Of a DNA stretch of 64,000 bases, positions 54,933 through 64,000 are shown in pieces. The DNA comes from Triatoma infestans (Eukaryota; Arthropoda; Insecta; Hemiptera; Reduviidae): positions 124,001 through 188,000 of the forward strand of contig JAAEAF010001553.1 in the NCBI GenBank assembly GCA_011037195.1, written 5' to 3'. The translations under genes and the position numbers were made by a program. Position 1 is the first letter of the stretch. The number at the start of each line of letters is the position of its first letter. A model generated the notes under the pieces. It ran no database searches. It saw only the letters and a program-made list of their open reading frames with translations, and had not been told where the DNA came from.

Positions 54933-54938
54933 TGCGGT
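54933..54938. repeat. Polinton target duplication, right
   Basis: TGCGGT, identical to 38818-38823. Confidence 0.95.
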
Positions 54939-55160
54939 ACTACTAGAAAGTCGATGACTTTAATTTTTCCTGCTAATTCTACTGGAATCTCCATGGCTCC
55001 CAAGACTTGGCATCGAGCTCCATTTGCTGTAGTGACACTTACGTCCGTGTCCTTTCTTAGTCTCTGCCTAGTTCGCTTAGTCTTGCCCAGCCTGGTCCTC
55101 CTATTATAGATCTGCTTGCTCCCGAGTCCAGCAGCCCAGTGAACCTTAAGCCAAATATGG
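54933..55160 (-). pseudogene. Gypsy A protease, split by Polinton
   Basis: Minus-strand aspartic protease with FTGLLDSGASRSII (about 55135), then, after a frame break near 55080, DTDVSVTTANGARCQVLGAM and KIKVIDFLVVPQ ending at the Polinton border. It continues at 38823 with LVNALILGVDF. Confidence 0.85.
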
Positions 55161-56598
55161 TCACTGGTATGCCTGGTCTTCCATCTTTATGTTTTGCCAC
55201 TTGGAGAAGGGACGAACTTTACCTTGGTCCTGCATAAAGTTCCTGACCACCGCAACCAATTCTCTCCATTCTACTTCTGTTGTGGGCTTGTGCCGACGGC
55301 TCGAGTTTTGCCCATTTAAACTCGGCCGGTCCCGGAGTTTCCCGGCTTGGCGGTGCAATTGGGACAACGATCTTCTTGGGTTTGTGGGAGGCTCTCTTTC
55401 TTTAGCGGACATAGACGTTGAGTGTGTCCTGCTTTGTGGCACTTCCAACACCTGATGACAGGTAGTGTCCTCTTAGGTTCCGATGTGGAACTTCGGCTCG
55501 TAGTTGGGATCTCTGCCAAACTTACTTTTGACTGGCGGCTGCGAGGGCCTCTATAGGCAAGGTCCGGCTCCATTGAACCTCTGGTTAGTGGCTCCTCATA
55601 TCTTGCGGCTAGTGTTGCACCAACTTCTAATCTCCTCAGTACCTCTTCTAGCTCTGTAACCGAGTTAAAGACGGTTAAAGGCAATCGAGCACGGTATTCC
55701 CTTTTTACGTTCCTTTGAATGATGTCCAATTGTTCTTTCGCTGACAACGGTGAAGATAACCTGGAGAAGAGAGCTCGCATTTTCGCGATATATATCGATG
55801 GGTGTTCTTCGGGACCTTGTGTCCGTCTTCTTATTTCTTCCATCAGCCTATTATCATAGTCTGCGTCTAAGAAGGTTTGCCGCAGGAGTTGGGCAAGCTC
55901 ATCAGTGCCCCGAAACAGATCGCTTGCAGACTGGAAGAGCTCTTCTTTGGTAATGCCTCGCGCTACTCTTCTGTCTTCTACATCGGCGAGGAAGCAGCAG
56001 AGTGTTTCCTCTTTCTCATCGCCCGAGAAGGTGATTCCCCATTTATAAATTCTTAGGTCTTTTGGTATCCACCTTTCTCTTACTGGCTCCGCAGTTTGTG
56101 GTTGCGATGTAGCTTCGGGCATAGCATCAGAAAATAATTGTTCCTTCTCTCCTTGTGGCGCTGTGGGCTCAGAAGTTATTGCGGCCGCTGGTGTTGCTTT
56201 GGCCGGTTGTAGCAGTTTTGATAATTGCCCCAGAAGCAGCTTGCATTTAGACATAAGCTCCTCTTTAGTTTTAGATAGGCCCTTCTCTGATGCTCCCTCT
56301 TGCAAACGTCCTAAGCGCTGACGAACATGCTCTAGTCTGCTATAGAAACGTTTTATCTCGTTCTGGTCTTGGGGTCAAGTACTTCCAAATCGCCTACGAT
56401 AATATCTATCTTCGTTCTACAAATATTAATTTCTTCCCCCACAGATAAGGCTGTGACTAGAGACTCGACGGGTGCTACATGATTGTTTAGAGCCTTGATT
56501 AATTTTCGTCTCATGTCAGAAACATTACCCTCCGTAGGAAGCGCACGTACGCTAAGCTCATAGACCAGCTCATCTTTCAATAACCGATACACGTCCAT
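55161..56598 (-). pseudogene. Gypsy A gag
   Basis: Starts at ATG 56598 (MDVYRLLKDELVYELSVRAL), like the deleted copy at 19853. One frame break at about 56365 separates the N-terminal 78 residues from the main 329-codon frame. That frame holds LRQTFLDADYDNRLMEEIRR and SIYIAKMRALFSRLS (capsid) and a zinc knuckle CWKCHKAGHTQRLC (about 55450). A frame change before the protease follows at about 55316. Product: structural gag of a Ty3/Gypsy element. Confidence 0.85.
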
Positions 56599-56950
56599 AT
56601 CGAAAGAAAAGGTGAAGGAAGAACGGGAGTTATATTTAGAATTAGGAGTTAGGATTAAAGGAAAGACAAAAGTTACCAAGAACAATAAGCATTAACAATC
56701 CCTAGATTGAATACATAATTAATAAATAATAATAACAATTAAATCAAATAAATAATCATTAATAATAATAATAATAATAATACATAATAGTATTAAGTAA
56801 TAATAATAGATTATAAATAATAATATAATAACAATGTTAATAATAATATATTATTATTTAATAAATAATAATAATAATAATAATAATATTTCTTCAGCAA
56901 GATATACAAAAATACCTAGTTATATTCTTTTCAAAAAAATTATTAGAAAT
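56599..56950. repeat. Gypsy A leader with AAT simple repeats
   Basis: Leader between primer-binding site and gag. Contains (AAT)n microsatellites at about 56760-56785 and 56860-56890. Confidence 0.6.
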
Positions 56951-57300
56951 CGAGCCCCACGTTCGGTGCGCCAACTTCTCTTATTACGTCTTTTGCAGAA
57001 GTAATAAGGAACTTAATTTGGGCTAGCTCAATGGAGAAGGGTTGGGTTCACCGAAAGCAAGAGATAAGATAAATTATTAAAGAAATGAAAGTAATAATAA
57101 ATAAATAGGAATATATAAAAAAAAGAAAATAATAATAATAAAACTTAAAAAAAAACTATGGAGATAAATAATAATATTAAACCTAAATATGAAAACAAAT
57201 AATAATTAAAAAAAATCAAATGAGAGTGCACCAGGGCGCCACGTAATTTTTGATAATCATACTGGAATTACGAAACCAGTAGTGAAAACAAAAGAAATTC
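56951..57300 (-). repeat. Gypsy A primer-binding site and 5' LTR tail
   Basis: On the minus strand the LTR ends ...AATAAGAGAAG at 56975, then TTGGCGCACCGAACGTGGGG (56974-56955) is the primer-binding site. Upstream in the LTR are CCTTCTCCATTGAGCTAG (about 57050) and the TTACGTGGCGCCCTGG segment (57240) shared with 10843-10894. Confidence 0.7.
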
Positions 57301-57412
57301 ATCAAATTTAAATAAATGGCTTCAAAATTAAAAGAAAGAAAGTATAAATAAAAAAAATTGAATTACTTACGAATTTAAGAAGAAAAAAAAGGGAAGAAAA
57401 AGATTTGATAGC

Positions 57413-57486
57413 GGCCGGATTCGAACCAGGCTAAACAGTACCAAACGCTTACTTAGAGTAGCACGCTAACCTCTCGGCTACTGGTG
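57413..57486 (-). repeat. tRNA-like sequence in Gypsy A LTR
   Basis: Minus strand: A-box-like TAGCCGAGAGG near 57480 and a perfect B box GGTTCGAATCC (57426-57416), followed by T runs. The GCCGAGAGGTTAGCG start resembles tRNA-Ser/Leu types. Lies in the LTR upstream of the shared segment. Confidence 0.55.
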
Positions 57487-57790
57487 AGTAGGTAAGTATG
57501 TGATTCTAAAACTCGGTTGCTATGCGCACCTCGTACCACTTTCTCCTTACAATGACCTTGGGCGTCTCTCTCTTTCTGTAAGGGAAAATTACTTTATACC
57601 AACTAAAATTTTCATGATCGAGACACTGGCGGAAGAAAAAAAAACACTAATTTAAAAGAAATTACAATTAAATTACAATAACAAGAAAAAAAATTAAAAA
57701 GGTACCTTCCAAAATTCTTAACTCAAAATTAAAATCCAATACACAAAAAAATTAACAATACTAAGAACAGAATAATGTTTTTTTTTTTTC
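57487..57790. other. Rest of Gypsy A 5' LTR, no gene
   Basis: AT-rich non-coding sequence between the tRNA-like unit and the end of the Gypsy B LTR. The LTR start of Gypsy A was not found; it may have been lost here. Confidence 0.4.
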
Positions 57791-58273
57791 TGTTACACCC
57801 CACGAGTATGAGGTGCCAGAAATGCCACTAGCTCAGTGAAGAAGGGCCAAGGGGAGGGGTAATTAAGGGCGCCACGCTATTGTTCAAAAGGAAAATGAAA
57901 TAAAATAAAATGTCACATAAATACCTAAAATAAAATCGGCTGAAGGAATTAGCGGTTAATCACATAACAAAACGGACGAACCGAATTATGACTGGGAAGG
58001 AAAAAAAATTAACGCAGAACTAACAATTGTATTGGGGGAGGGCGAACAATAGCGAAAAACCCTCCAAACAAAAGGGCAGAAATAATAGAGTGGTAATATT
58101 TAATGTGATGTAAAAAAAAAATTAAATAAATAAAAAAAATAAAGTACGGATAAATTAATTTAGATAAATAGCATTCGAAGAAATTTAGATAACCCAGGAG
58201 AAGGAAAATAAAAAGGAAAAGTAAAAAGGGAGGGAAAGAAAAAAAAAAAAAATCTGGTGAAAACACTCACACA

Positions 58274-59231
58274 ACTTTCTCTTACTCTAGTTCTCAAAAT
58301 GATAATTGACAAATTTTATAGTTTGTGTACCAAATTTAATGAAATTCGTCGAAAACTGAAAAAACTGTTCAGTAAAGCGCCTTCCGGTTTACTAATTTTC
58401 TTGAAACTCGGAATTTCAGCAATCTATTTATTTCTAACTAATTATGTTTGGATGATAGAATTGTATAATGAACTAGGATAGCACTTTGATGAAAATCTAA
58501 CCCCACCCCTCCCCTAAAAGTGCTCTTAAAAGAAATTTCCCAGAGAAATGTTTTAGATAAAAGTTGTAGATCTTTGCATGTTTAGTTTATATACGAAGTT
58601 TCAAAAAAATCGTCGGAGCCATTTTTGAGAAAATTGCGAAAAAGTGAATAAATCATTTAGTAAAGTGGTAAAGTAAACGCATTCCAATTATCCGATTTTT
58701 CAAACTCGGAATTTCAACAACATATTTAATTCTAATTAACATTATTTAGATGACAGAATTGTCTAATAAACTGAAATAGCACTTTAGATGGAAACCTAAC
58801 CCCACCCCTCCCCCAAAAGTGCCCTTCAATGCATTTTCCCGGAGAAATGTTTCTAATAAAAGTTGTAACTCTTTGTATGTGTGGTTGATGTTTAAAGTTT
58901 AAAGAAAATCGTCGGAGCCATTTTTGAGAAAATCGCAAAAAAGTAAAAAATCCAACTAGTAAAGTGGTACTTCCGGTTAAGGAATTTTTACAGATAACGT
59001 ACAGTCAGATCCCATGGTGATCCTAAACGGAATATCAAATTTCAACTTTCTACGATTTTTCGTTTTTGAGCTATGCTGTTCACATACATACACACACACA
59101 CACACGACACATTTGCTAAAAACCACTTTTTTGGACTCAGGGGACCTCAAAACGGATATTTCCGGTGAAAACTCGATATCGAAAATTTGACACGATTACA
59201 ATACTTCCTCTTACTAGGAGTAAGAGAAAGT
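58274..59231. mobile_element. MITE copy 2, about 0.96 kb
   Basis: Homologous over its length to 43444-44369 and in the same orientation. Left end ACTTTCTCTTACTCT, right end GGAGTAAGAGAAAGT. Has the same two internal blocks of about 260 bp. A (CA)n tract at 59085-59103 is extra. Inserted in the Gypsy B LTR, next to A-rich sequence on both sides. Confidence 0.8.
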
Positions 59232-59263
59232 AAAAAAGGAAAGAAAAAAAAAAAATTATAGTA

Positions 59264-59342
59264 GTGGAGCGGGCACTACTGGGATTGAACTAGCAATCTC
59301 TGAATGCACACAGTAGCGCTCTAACCAACTCGGCCACTGGCC
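59264..59342 (-). repeat. tRNA-like sequence in Gypsy B LTR
   Basis: Minus strand: A box TGGCCGAGTTGG and TTAGAGCGCTACTG as in a tRNA D arm, B-box-like GTTCAATCCCAG, then a T12 run at 59262-59249 that could end Pol III transcription. T-arm pairing is imperfect. Confidence 0.55.
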
Positions 59343-60338
59343 ACTTGTCGTTAATGTATATGATTTCTTATTAAGTCTTTTTCTGGCAGTAGGTTCCAAG
59401 CTTCTCTCTTTTGAGAAAATCTAATTTTCAACTTTAGGAGTAACCCAAATTCAATAGACCAACATTTAACACATTTATTTACACCATTACAACTAACTAG
59501 TTTACACAAAAAAAAGAATACAAAAAAAATATTTCTCTGGGTACTACTACATCTATGATGTGCACATGCCTAATGATAATCTTAATTCTAATGGTACCTT
59601 TACAAACTAAATTAGTCCCTTTTGAAAAAAATTAAAAAAAATATGAAAAATGAAAAGAACGATACAGAAAAAAAATCAAAAACAAATTAAAACTAATCAC
59701 ACCTTAACCTATCTTCTCTCCAGTCCCCCTATGAATTAATGTAATTACTACCTAAATGTTTGCAATTGAATAACACTGATTATATTGGACGTTATTGAGT
59801 GTTTCTTTTTTGAACCCAACCCAGGCCTGGGGTTAACACACACAAATGAAGGTGAAGGCTTACTTTCTTTGTTGGTCGTTTGAAAGGTAACGCCTGTCGT
59901 CTTCGGCTTCCACAATTTCACTTTTTCTTATCCCCTTGCGGGTACTCTTCCACTTCCTGCGTGGATGATAGTTCGCTTGTGAAACGATCAGATCCCACAA
60001 TGTGGTCGGATCCGCCGAGTAAACAGAACCTGCTCTCCGTTACCTCTCTCTTCTCTTTACTCTCGCCAGTGCCTGCCGTGTTCTTTCTCTTCTCTCTTCT
60101 TTCTTGCTAATTTCTAATTATTGTTATTCCTAAGATTATAATCTCTTTTATTTATTTATTTATTTATTTTGGTGCATTAAATTTATTTCCCCTTTTTTTT
60201 TTTCCTGGGGTGCCCCCTAATAAAATTATTTCCCCTGAAACCTACTGCCACTCCTCTCAATCTACTAACAGAATCTACCACTGTAGAAGAATTAAAAAAA
60301 GAAACCTGGTGATACTATTATTTTCTTCTAACCACATA

Positions 60339-60481
60339 ACCATCATAACATACTCCCTTCCTTCCTAAAAAGAAAATAATAGTAAGGAATAACGAAGGAT
60401 AATATATCCTCCAGCTCACCGAAGGACTGCTCTATCCCTGCCTACTCATTGGTTTAGTGAGGGGGGAGGAATACGGAAGGA
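60339..60481 (-). other. Pol to LTR junction of Gypsy B
   Basis: Non-coding. Contains the polypurine tract just before the LTR (60340-60355 on the complement). Confidence 0.5.
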
Positions 60482-63181
60482 CTAGGATTCCTCTGCTATT
60501 GGGTGCTCCTTAAGGTCCTTTACACTCCACACTCCTGCAAAAGCTCCCGTCAGTGGATCTTCCAGTTCATATGCAGCTGCTGAAATCTTTCTCCTTACTT
60601 GCCGCTGAACAAACTTTGGAGCCAACTTCCCTGTAAAATAAGCTGAAGCATCCGATTGTGGATGTGTTTTACACCATACCACCTGTCCTTCTGAATATTC
60701 CATCGGTCTTCTTCTTAAGTTATAGGCGCGTTGTCCCTTCTCATACGCGCGGTTAAGACGATCTTGAACCTCCTTGTACAGTATCGGCATCGCCTTGAGC
60801 TTTTCGATATGGAGGTGACGGCTCACGCTTATCTCTCCACTGCTCCCATTTAGATGATCCTTGTCGTAGTCCCATGCTGTCCTGGGTAACTCTCTGCCAT
60901 GATTTAGGTATGCGGGGGTGTATCCCGTGGCCTCATGTACTGCAGTCTTTAGGGCAAATTCTAATTTTGGCAGGTGGTTATCCCACTTGCGGTGGTTGTC
61001 GCGCACGTAGGAGGACATCATGGTTTTCAGTACCCTGTTTACCCGTTCTGTGGGGTTGGCTTGCGGGTGATATAGACTGGTGAACCACGTCCTAGTCCCA
61101 TATTCTTGCATTTTGGTCTGGAACTCTCGGCCTTTAAACTGTCCGCCATTATCGCAGATGACCAGCTGAGGGACACCAAACTTCAGAAAAACCTGCTCCT
61201 CTAACAGCGTTGCAACCTTCTTGGAGGTAGCGGTTCTCATAGGCAGAAGCACAGCGTATTTGCTGAAGTAATCACATACCACCAATAGTGATCGGTTTAG
61301 CTTCGTTGACAAGGGAAAGGGGCCCATTATATCGGTCGTAATTACTTGCCATGGGAGTTTGGTGATTCTTTGTGCTCCCATCATCCCTGCTGGTCCTTGT
61401 CGGGACGGTTTCATCGCGAGGCAGGTCGGGCATCTTGCTACGTACCTTGCCACATCGGCTGCCATCCCAGGCCAGTAGTAGCTGTCCTTCAATCGCTGAA
61501 GTGTCTTAAAGGATCCCAGGTGACCTGAAATAGAACTGTCGTGGTAGTCGAATAGCAGTGTCTTCCTTTCGCTTTTCGGTACTACTAGTTTCCAGGGTCG
61601 TTCTTCCCCCAAAATCTTCTTAGGATCGACTACCCTCTTGTATAGTTTTGCCCCCTCCACTTTCCAGAGAGGATACTCCTCCGGTCTCCTACTGACCTTG
61701 ACACACATGTTACGATACCAGAAATCTGTAGGACTGGTGCAATCTACTGTTGATATCGCGGCCTCTTCTTCTATTCTTGACAGTGCGTCAGCTGCTTGGT
61801 TTAATTTTCCAGGACGATGGCGAATTTGGAAGGCGTACTGCTGTAATTTCACTGCCCATCTGGCCAATCTGCCTTGCGGATCTTTTAGGTTATTGAGCCA
61901 TTTCAATGCCATATGATCAGTCATAACCGTGAACTCCATCCCCTCCAAATAGGGCCGAAACTTCTCAATTGCCCAGAGTACCGCTAGGCATTCTTGTTCT
62001 GTCGTCGAAAATTTCTTTTCGGCAGCGGTTAATCCTCTGCTAGCATAGGCTATCGCTTTTTCTCCTTCTGGGTATTCTTGGCATAAAATTGCTCCTAATC
62101 CGCAAGTTGATGCATCTGTTTGTAAGATGAATGGTCGTCCGAAGTCTGGACATGTTAAGATCGGCGCAGAGATAAGCTTATCTTTTATGGCGACGAATGC
62201 TGCTTCCTGTTCTTCGTCCCACCGCCATTTCTTTCCTTTCCTTAGCAAGGATGTTAAGGGTGCAATTACCGTTGAGAAATCAGGAACAAACCTTCGGTAC
62301 CATGATGCTAATCCAATGAATCGTCTTACCTGCCTAATCGTTTTTGGTGCCGGAAACTTCATAATGGCTGAAACCTTATCCGGATCCACTTGCAAACCCT
62401 CCTTATTCACAACATACCCTAGGTACTTCAGTTGAGGCCTACAAAAGCAGCTTTTATCCCAGTTTATACTTAGGTTGGCCTGCGTCAGACGTCTAAACAC
62501 CTCCTCGAGAACTTCTACGTGCTTCTCAAAATCTTTAGTCACAATGACAATGTCATCGAGATAAACGAAGACGTGAGGCTCTAAGTCTGCTGCTAAAACT
62601 TGGTCGACTAGTCTTTGCCAGGTGGCTGGAGCGTTATGTAGCCCAAACGGCATCCTGGTAAACTCAAACAGACCCCGGCCTGGTACTGTAAAAGCTGTCT
62701 TTTCACGGCTACTTTTTTCCATCGGGACTTGCCAATACGCCGACTTAATATCTACTGACGACAAGTAGTGACCATCTCTTAAACGATCGAGAATCTGTGA
62801 GACGAATGGGAGAGGATAGGTGTCCCTCTTGGTCACCGCATTTAACTGCCTGTAGTCTACGCAGAATCGATGAGATCTATCTGCCTTTTTTACAAGGACA
62901 ACCGGTGACGACCAAGGGCTTTTAGACGGAACTACTATCCCTTGCTCCAGCATGTCGTCCAACTCCTTATTTAAGATTTCCTGGATATTTGGAGAAACAG
63001 GATAGTACCGCTGTTTGATCGGACGGTGGTCTGTCTCTATGATATGCTTTACTCTGCTAGTATATCCCAATTTTGCTGGACGGATTCCCTTCCAGTTGGC
63101 GATCACTTCTTCTAGGATGGATCTTTGCCAGTCCTCCAAAGATTCCTGGTCGATTAATGCCGGGCCTGACTCTAAGGCCAT
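60482..63181 (-). CDS. pol: Gypsy B pol: RT, RNase H, integrase
   Basis: An intact 899-codon frame. RT: KQRYYPVSPNIQEILNKELD, WSSPVVLVKKADRSHRFCVD, MPFGLHNAPATW and VFVYLDDIVIVTKD (catalytic YLDD, about residue 208). RNase [47 protein letters not shown]. Integrase: zinc region with HHDSSISGHLG-like start and CPTCLAMKPS, then core ITTDIMGPFPLS, LVICDNGGQFKGREF and NPTERVNRVLKTM, so D, D and E are all present. The C-terminal tail YNLRRRPMEY...YELEDPLTG ends at 60482. The most complete retrotransposon pol in the window. It is separated from its protease by stops just upstream. Confidence 0.92.
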   Translation of the reverse strand: MALESGPALIDQESLEDWQRSILEEVIANWKGIRPAKLGYTSRVKHIIETDHRPIKQRYYPVSPNIQEILNKELDDMLEQGIVVPSKSPWSSPVVLVKKADRSHRFCVDYRQLNAVTKRDTYPLPFVSQILDRLRDGHYLSSVDIKSAYWQVPMEKSSREKTAFTVPGRGLFEFTRMPFGLHNAPATWQRLVDQVLAADLEPHVFVYLDDIVIVTKDFEKHVEVLEEVFRRLTQANLSINWDKSCFCRPQLKYLGYVVNKEGLQVDPDKVSAIMKFPAPKTIRQVRRFIGLASWYRRFVPDFSTVIAPLTSLLRKGKKWRWDEEQEAAFVAIKDKLISAPILTCPDFGRPFILQTDASTCGLGAILCQEYPEGEKAIAYASRGLTAAEKKFSTTEQECLAVLWAIEKFRPYLEGMEFTVMTDHMALKWLNNLKDPQGRLARWAVKLQQYAFQIRHRPGKLNQAADALSRIEEEAAISTVDCTSPTDFWYRNMCVKVSRRPEEYPLWKVEGAKLYKRVVDPKKILGEERPWKLVVPKSERKTLLFDYHDSSISGHLGSFKTLQRLKDSYYWPGMAADVARYVARCPTCLAMKPSRQGPAGMMGAQRITKLPWQVITTDIMGPFPLSTKLNRSLLVVCDYFSKYAVLLPMRTATSKKVATLLEEQVFLKFGVPQLVICDNGGQFKGREFQTKMQEYGTRTWFTSLYHPQANPTERVNRVLKTMMSSYVRDNHRKWDNHLPKLEFALKTAVHEATGYTPAYLNHGRELPRTAWDYDKDHLNGSSGEISVSRHLHIEKLKAMPILYKEVQDRLNRAYEKGQRAYNLRRRPMEYSEGQVVWCKTHPQSDASAYFTGKLAPKFVQRQVRRKISAAAYELEDPLTGAFAGVWSVKDLKEHPIAEES

Positions 63182-63668
63182 GATTGAATCGTTGAAGTCT
63201 TCCTCTCCACGTCAGGCACAATACTCATTTTGGTCAAAAGTCGACTCCTAGGATTAGAGGATATTTTAAGTTAGGCACCACTAGAAAATCAATGGTCCTT
63301 ATCTTTTCGCATAATTCCACTGGTAGTGATATTGACCCTGACGCTGCTATCCTGTACCCATCTGCGACAGAAATTGTTGCAGGATTAGCACCGTCCAGAT
63401 GCATGCCAAGTTTGGAAAATCTAGCCCAGGTGCTGGTATCCAATAGAGATCTCGTGGCTCCGGAATCGAGAAGACCTATGGATTCGAGTCCCAGAATCTT
63501 TACCTTAAGGTATGGGCGGCTATCATTGCTGTAACAGTGACATAGAGGCTTGGATGGCTGAAGGAAGGCTTCTCTAACCGTTGCAAGCCACGCCTGCCAG
63601 TCTGGATGGTCTCGGTTGGACTTAGGGGTTGAATACGTGCTGCGTCCTAAGCTCGTCCCCCGCTGCAT
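63182..63668 (-). pseudogene. Gypsy B protease
   Basis: Minus-strand aspartic protease with LESIGLLDSGATRSLLD (about 63460) and FLVVPNLKYPLILGVDF ending at a stop at 63234. SIVPDVERK follows in another phase, then pol after a TGA at about 63209. The upstream residues (DHPDWQAWLATVREAFLQPS) are the end of gag. Confidence 0.85.
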
Positions 63669-64000
63669 TTCCCGAGAATTTAATCCCCCACTCTTTCAGT
63701 GGGATTTGTTTCCTTCTCACAGTTTCAGTCACCGGCGGAGGCGGAGGATCTATCGGCACAGCGGAATGTGCATCGATGTGCACTGGCTGGCTTTGACATT
63801 GCTGGTTGAAAGTTTTTAAGCAATCCACCGTCTCTTGCAGATATCCCATACGTAAGTTTTGCTGTTGTGGGTCTTCTATTGGAGCTAGAGTGAGTTTTTC
63901 AATAGTTCCGCGATTGTTCCTTCTAACTGCCGCGCTATGGGGCTATCGCGACTTGCTCTGAAGTGGGTTACCTGTAACTTCACCGCCTCTAATATAGCTA
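63622..64000 (-). pseudogene. Gypsy B gag, internally deleted, runs off the edge
   Basis: Minus-strand gag N-terminal part: EAVKLQVTHFRASRDSPIAR near 63960, then QCQSQPVHIDAHSAVPIDPP (about 63790) and KEWGIKFSGNA (about 63700). FSG corresponds to KWGITFSGDE in Gypsy A gag. The capsid and zinc-knuckle parts found in Gypsy A are missing: FSGNAAGD is joined almost directly to the protease linker at about 63655. The gag start and 5' LTR lie beyond the window. Confidence 0.7.

Larger units (their letters stand above)
57791..60338 (-). repeat. 3' LTR of Gypsy B, with MITE inside
   Basis: On the minus strand it starts TGTTATGATGG right after a purine tract AAGGAAGGGAGTA and ends GTGTAACA at 57791, so TGTTA and TAACA are inverted ends. 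It contains a tRNA-like sequence (59342-59264), the GTGGCGCCC segment (57867) and CTTCACTGAGCTAG (57845) like the other LTRs of this group. A 0.96-kb MITE interrupts it; without the MITE it is about 1.59 kb. Confidence 0.65.

Noticed and set aside
55189..55953. Plus-strand frames of 88 and 67 codons
   Set aside because: Complement of Gypsy A gag.

Overview
The window is eukaryotic nuclear DNA, most likely from an arthropod and probably an insect. The evidence is the density of nested transposable elements, short GT-AG introns, an arthropod-type Inr (TCAGTC) 30 bp below a TATA box, 28S rRNA debris, and families typical of insect genomes: Ty3/Gypsy, Copia, mariner, PIF/Harbinger, non-LTR, Polinton/Maverick and an env-bearing errantivirus-like element. 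I see no ordinary host gene. Species and order cannot be fixed from the sequence.

Layout. 0.3-0.95 kb: two head-to-head 28S rRNA fragments. 1.6-3.7 kb: Copia pieces in opposite orientations. 4.45-5.57 kb: remnant of an insect transposon-associated protein. 5.9-9.3 kb: internally deleted Gypsy, a non-LTR endonuclease fragment and a decayed Gypsy pol. 10.5-11.9 kb: LTR end, primer-binding site and env remnant. 13.5-14.2 kb: origin-like hairpins plus a truncated CRESS-DNA-virus-like Rep. 14.2-18.5 kb: two Gypsy pol remnants, the second split by a solo LTR with a perfect 4-bp target duplication. 18.9-22.4 kb: deleted mariner and deleted Gypsy. 22.85-24.6 kb: gag fragment, then a second CRESS-like element with a stem-loop carrying TAGTGTTAC, a nearly full-length but frame-broken Rep (HUH endonuclease plus SF3 helicase) and an overlapping Arg-rich capsid-like ORF. 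25.0-26.5 kb: Harbinger remnants. 26.74-35.08 kb: errantivirus-like element with gag-pro, pol and env, its 5' LTR cut to 39 bp. 35.08-57.5 kb: Gypsy A on the minus strand, split in its protease by a 16.1-kb Polinton (38824-54932) with exact TGCGGT duplications. 57.79-64.0 kb: Gypsy B on the minus strand, running off the right edge.

The two CRESS-like elements (13.5 and 23.0 kb) are distinct members of one Rep lineage, about 9.4 kb apart in the same orientation. Each has an inverted-repeat structure just upstream of Rep, as expected for a rolling-circle origin. They look like independent endogenizations of small circular DNA viruses, or copies of a Rep-bearing mobile element.

The Polinton keeps long terminal inverted repeats (about 2.6-2.8 kb) that carry tRNA-like Pol III boxes, and a protein-primed DNA polymerase B broken in a few places but with all catalytic motifs. 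I find no integrase, packaging ATPase, protease or capsid gene. Instead, two tiny spliced genes on its minus strand encode 47- and 34-residue Cys-rich proteins. Both have a 74-nt first intron that joins a short Met-Asp leader to a Tyr-x-Cys-x2-Cys exon. They are the least expected coding features in the window.
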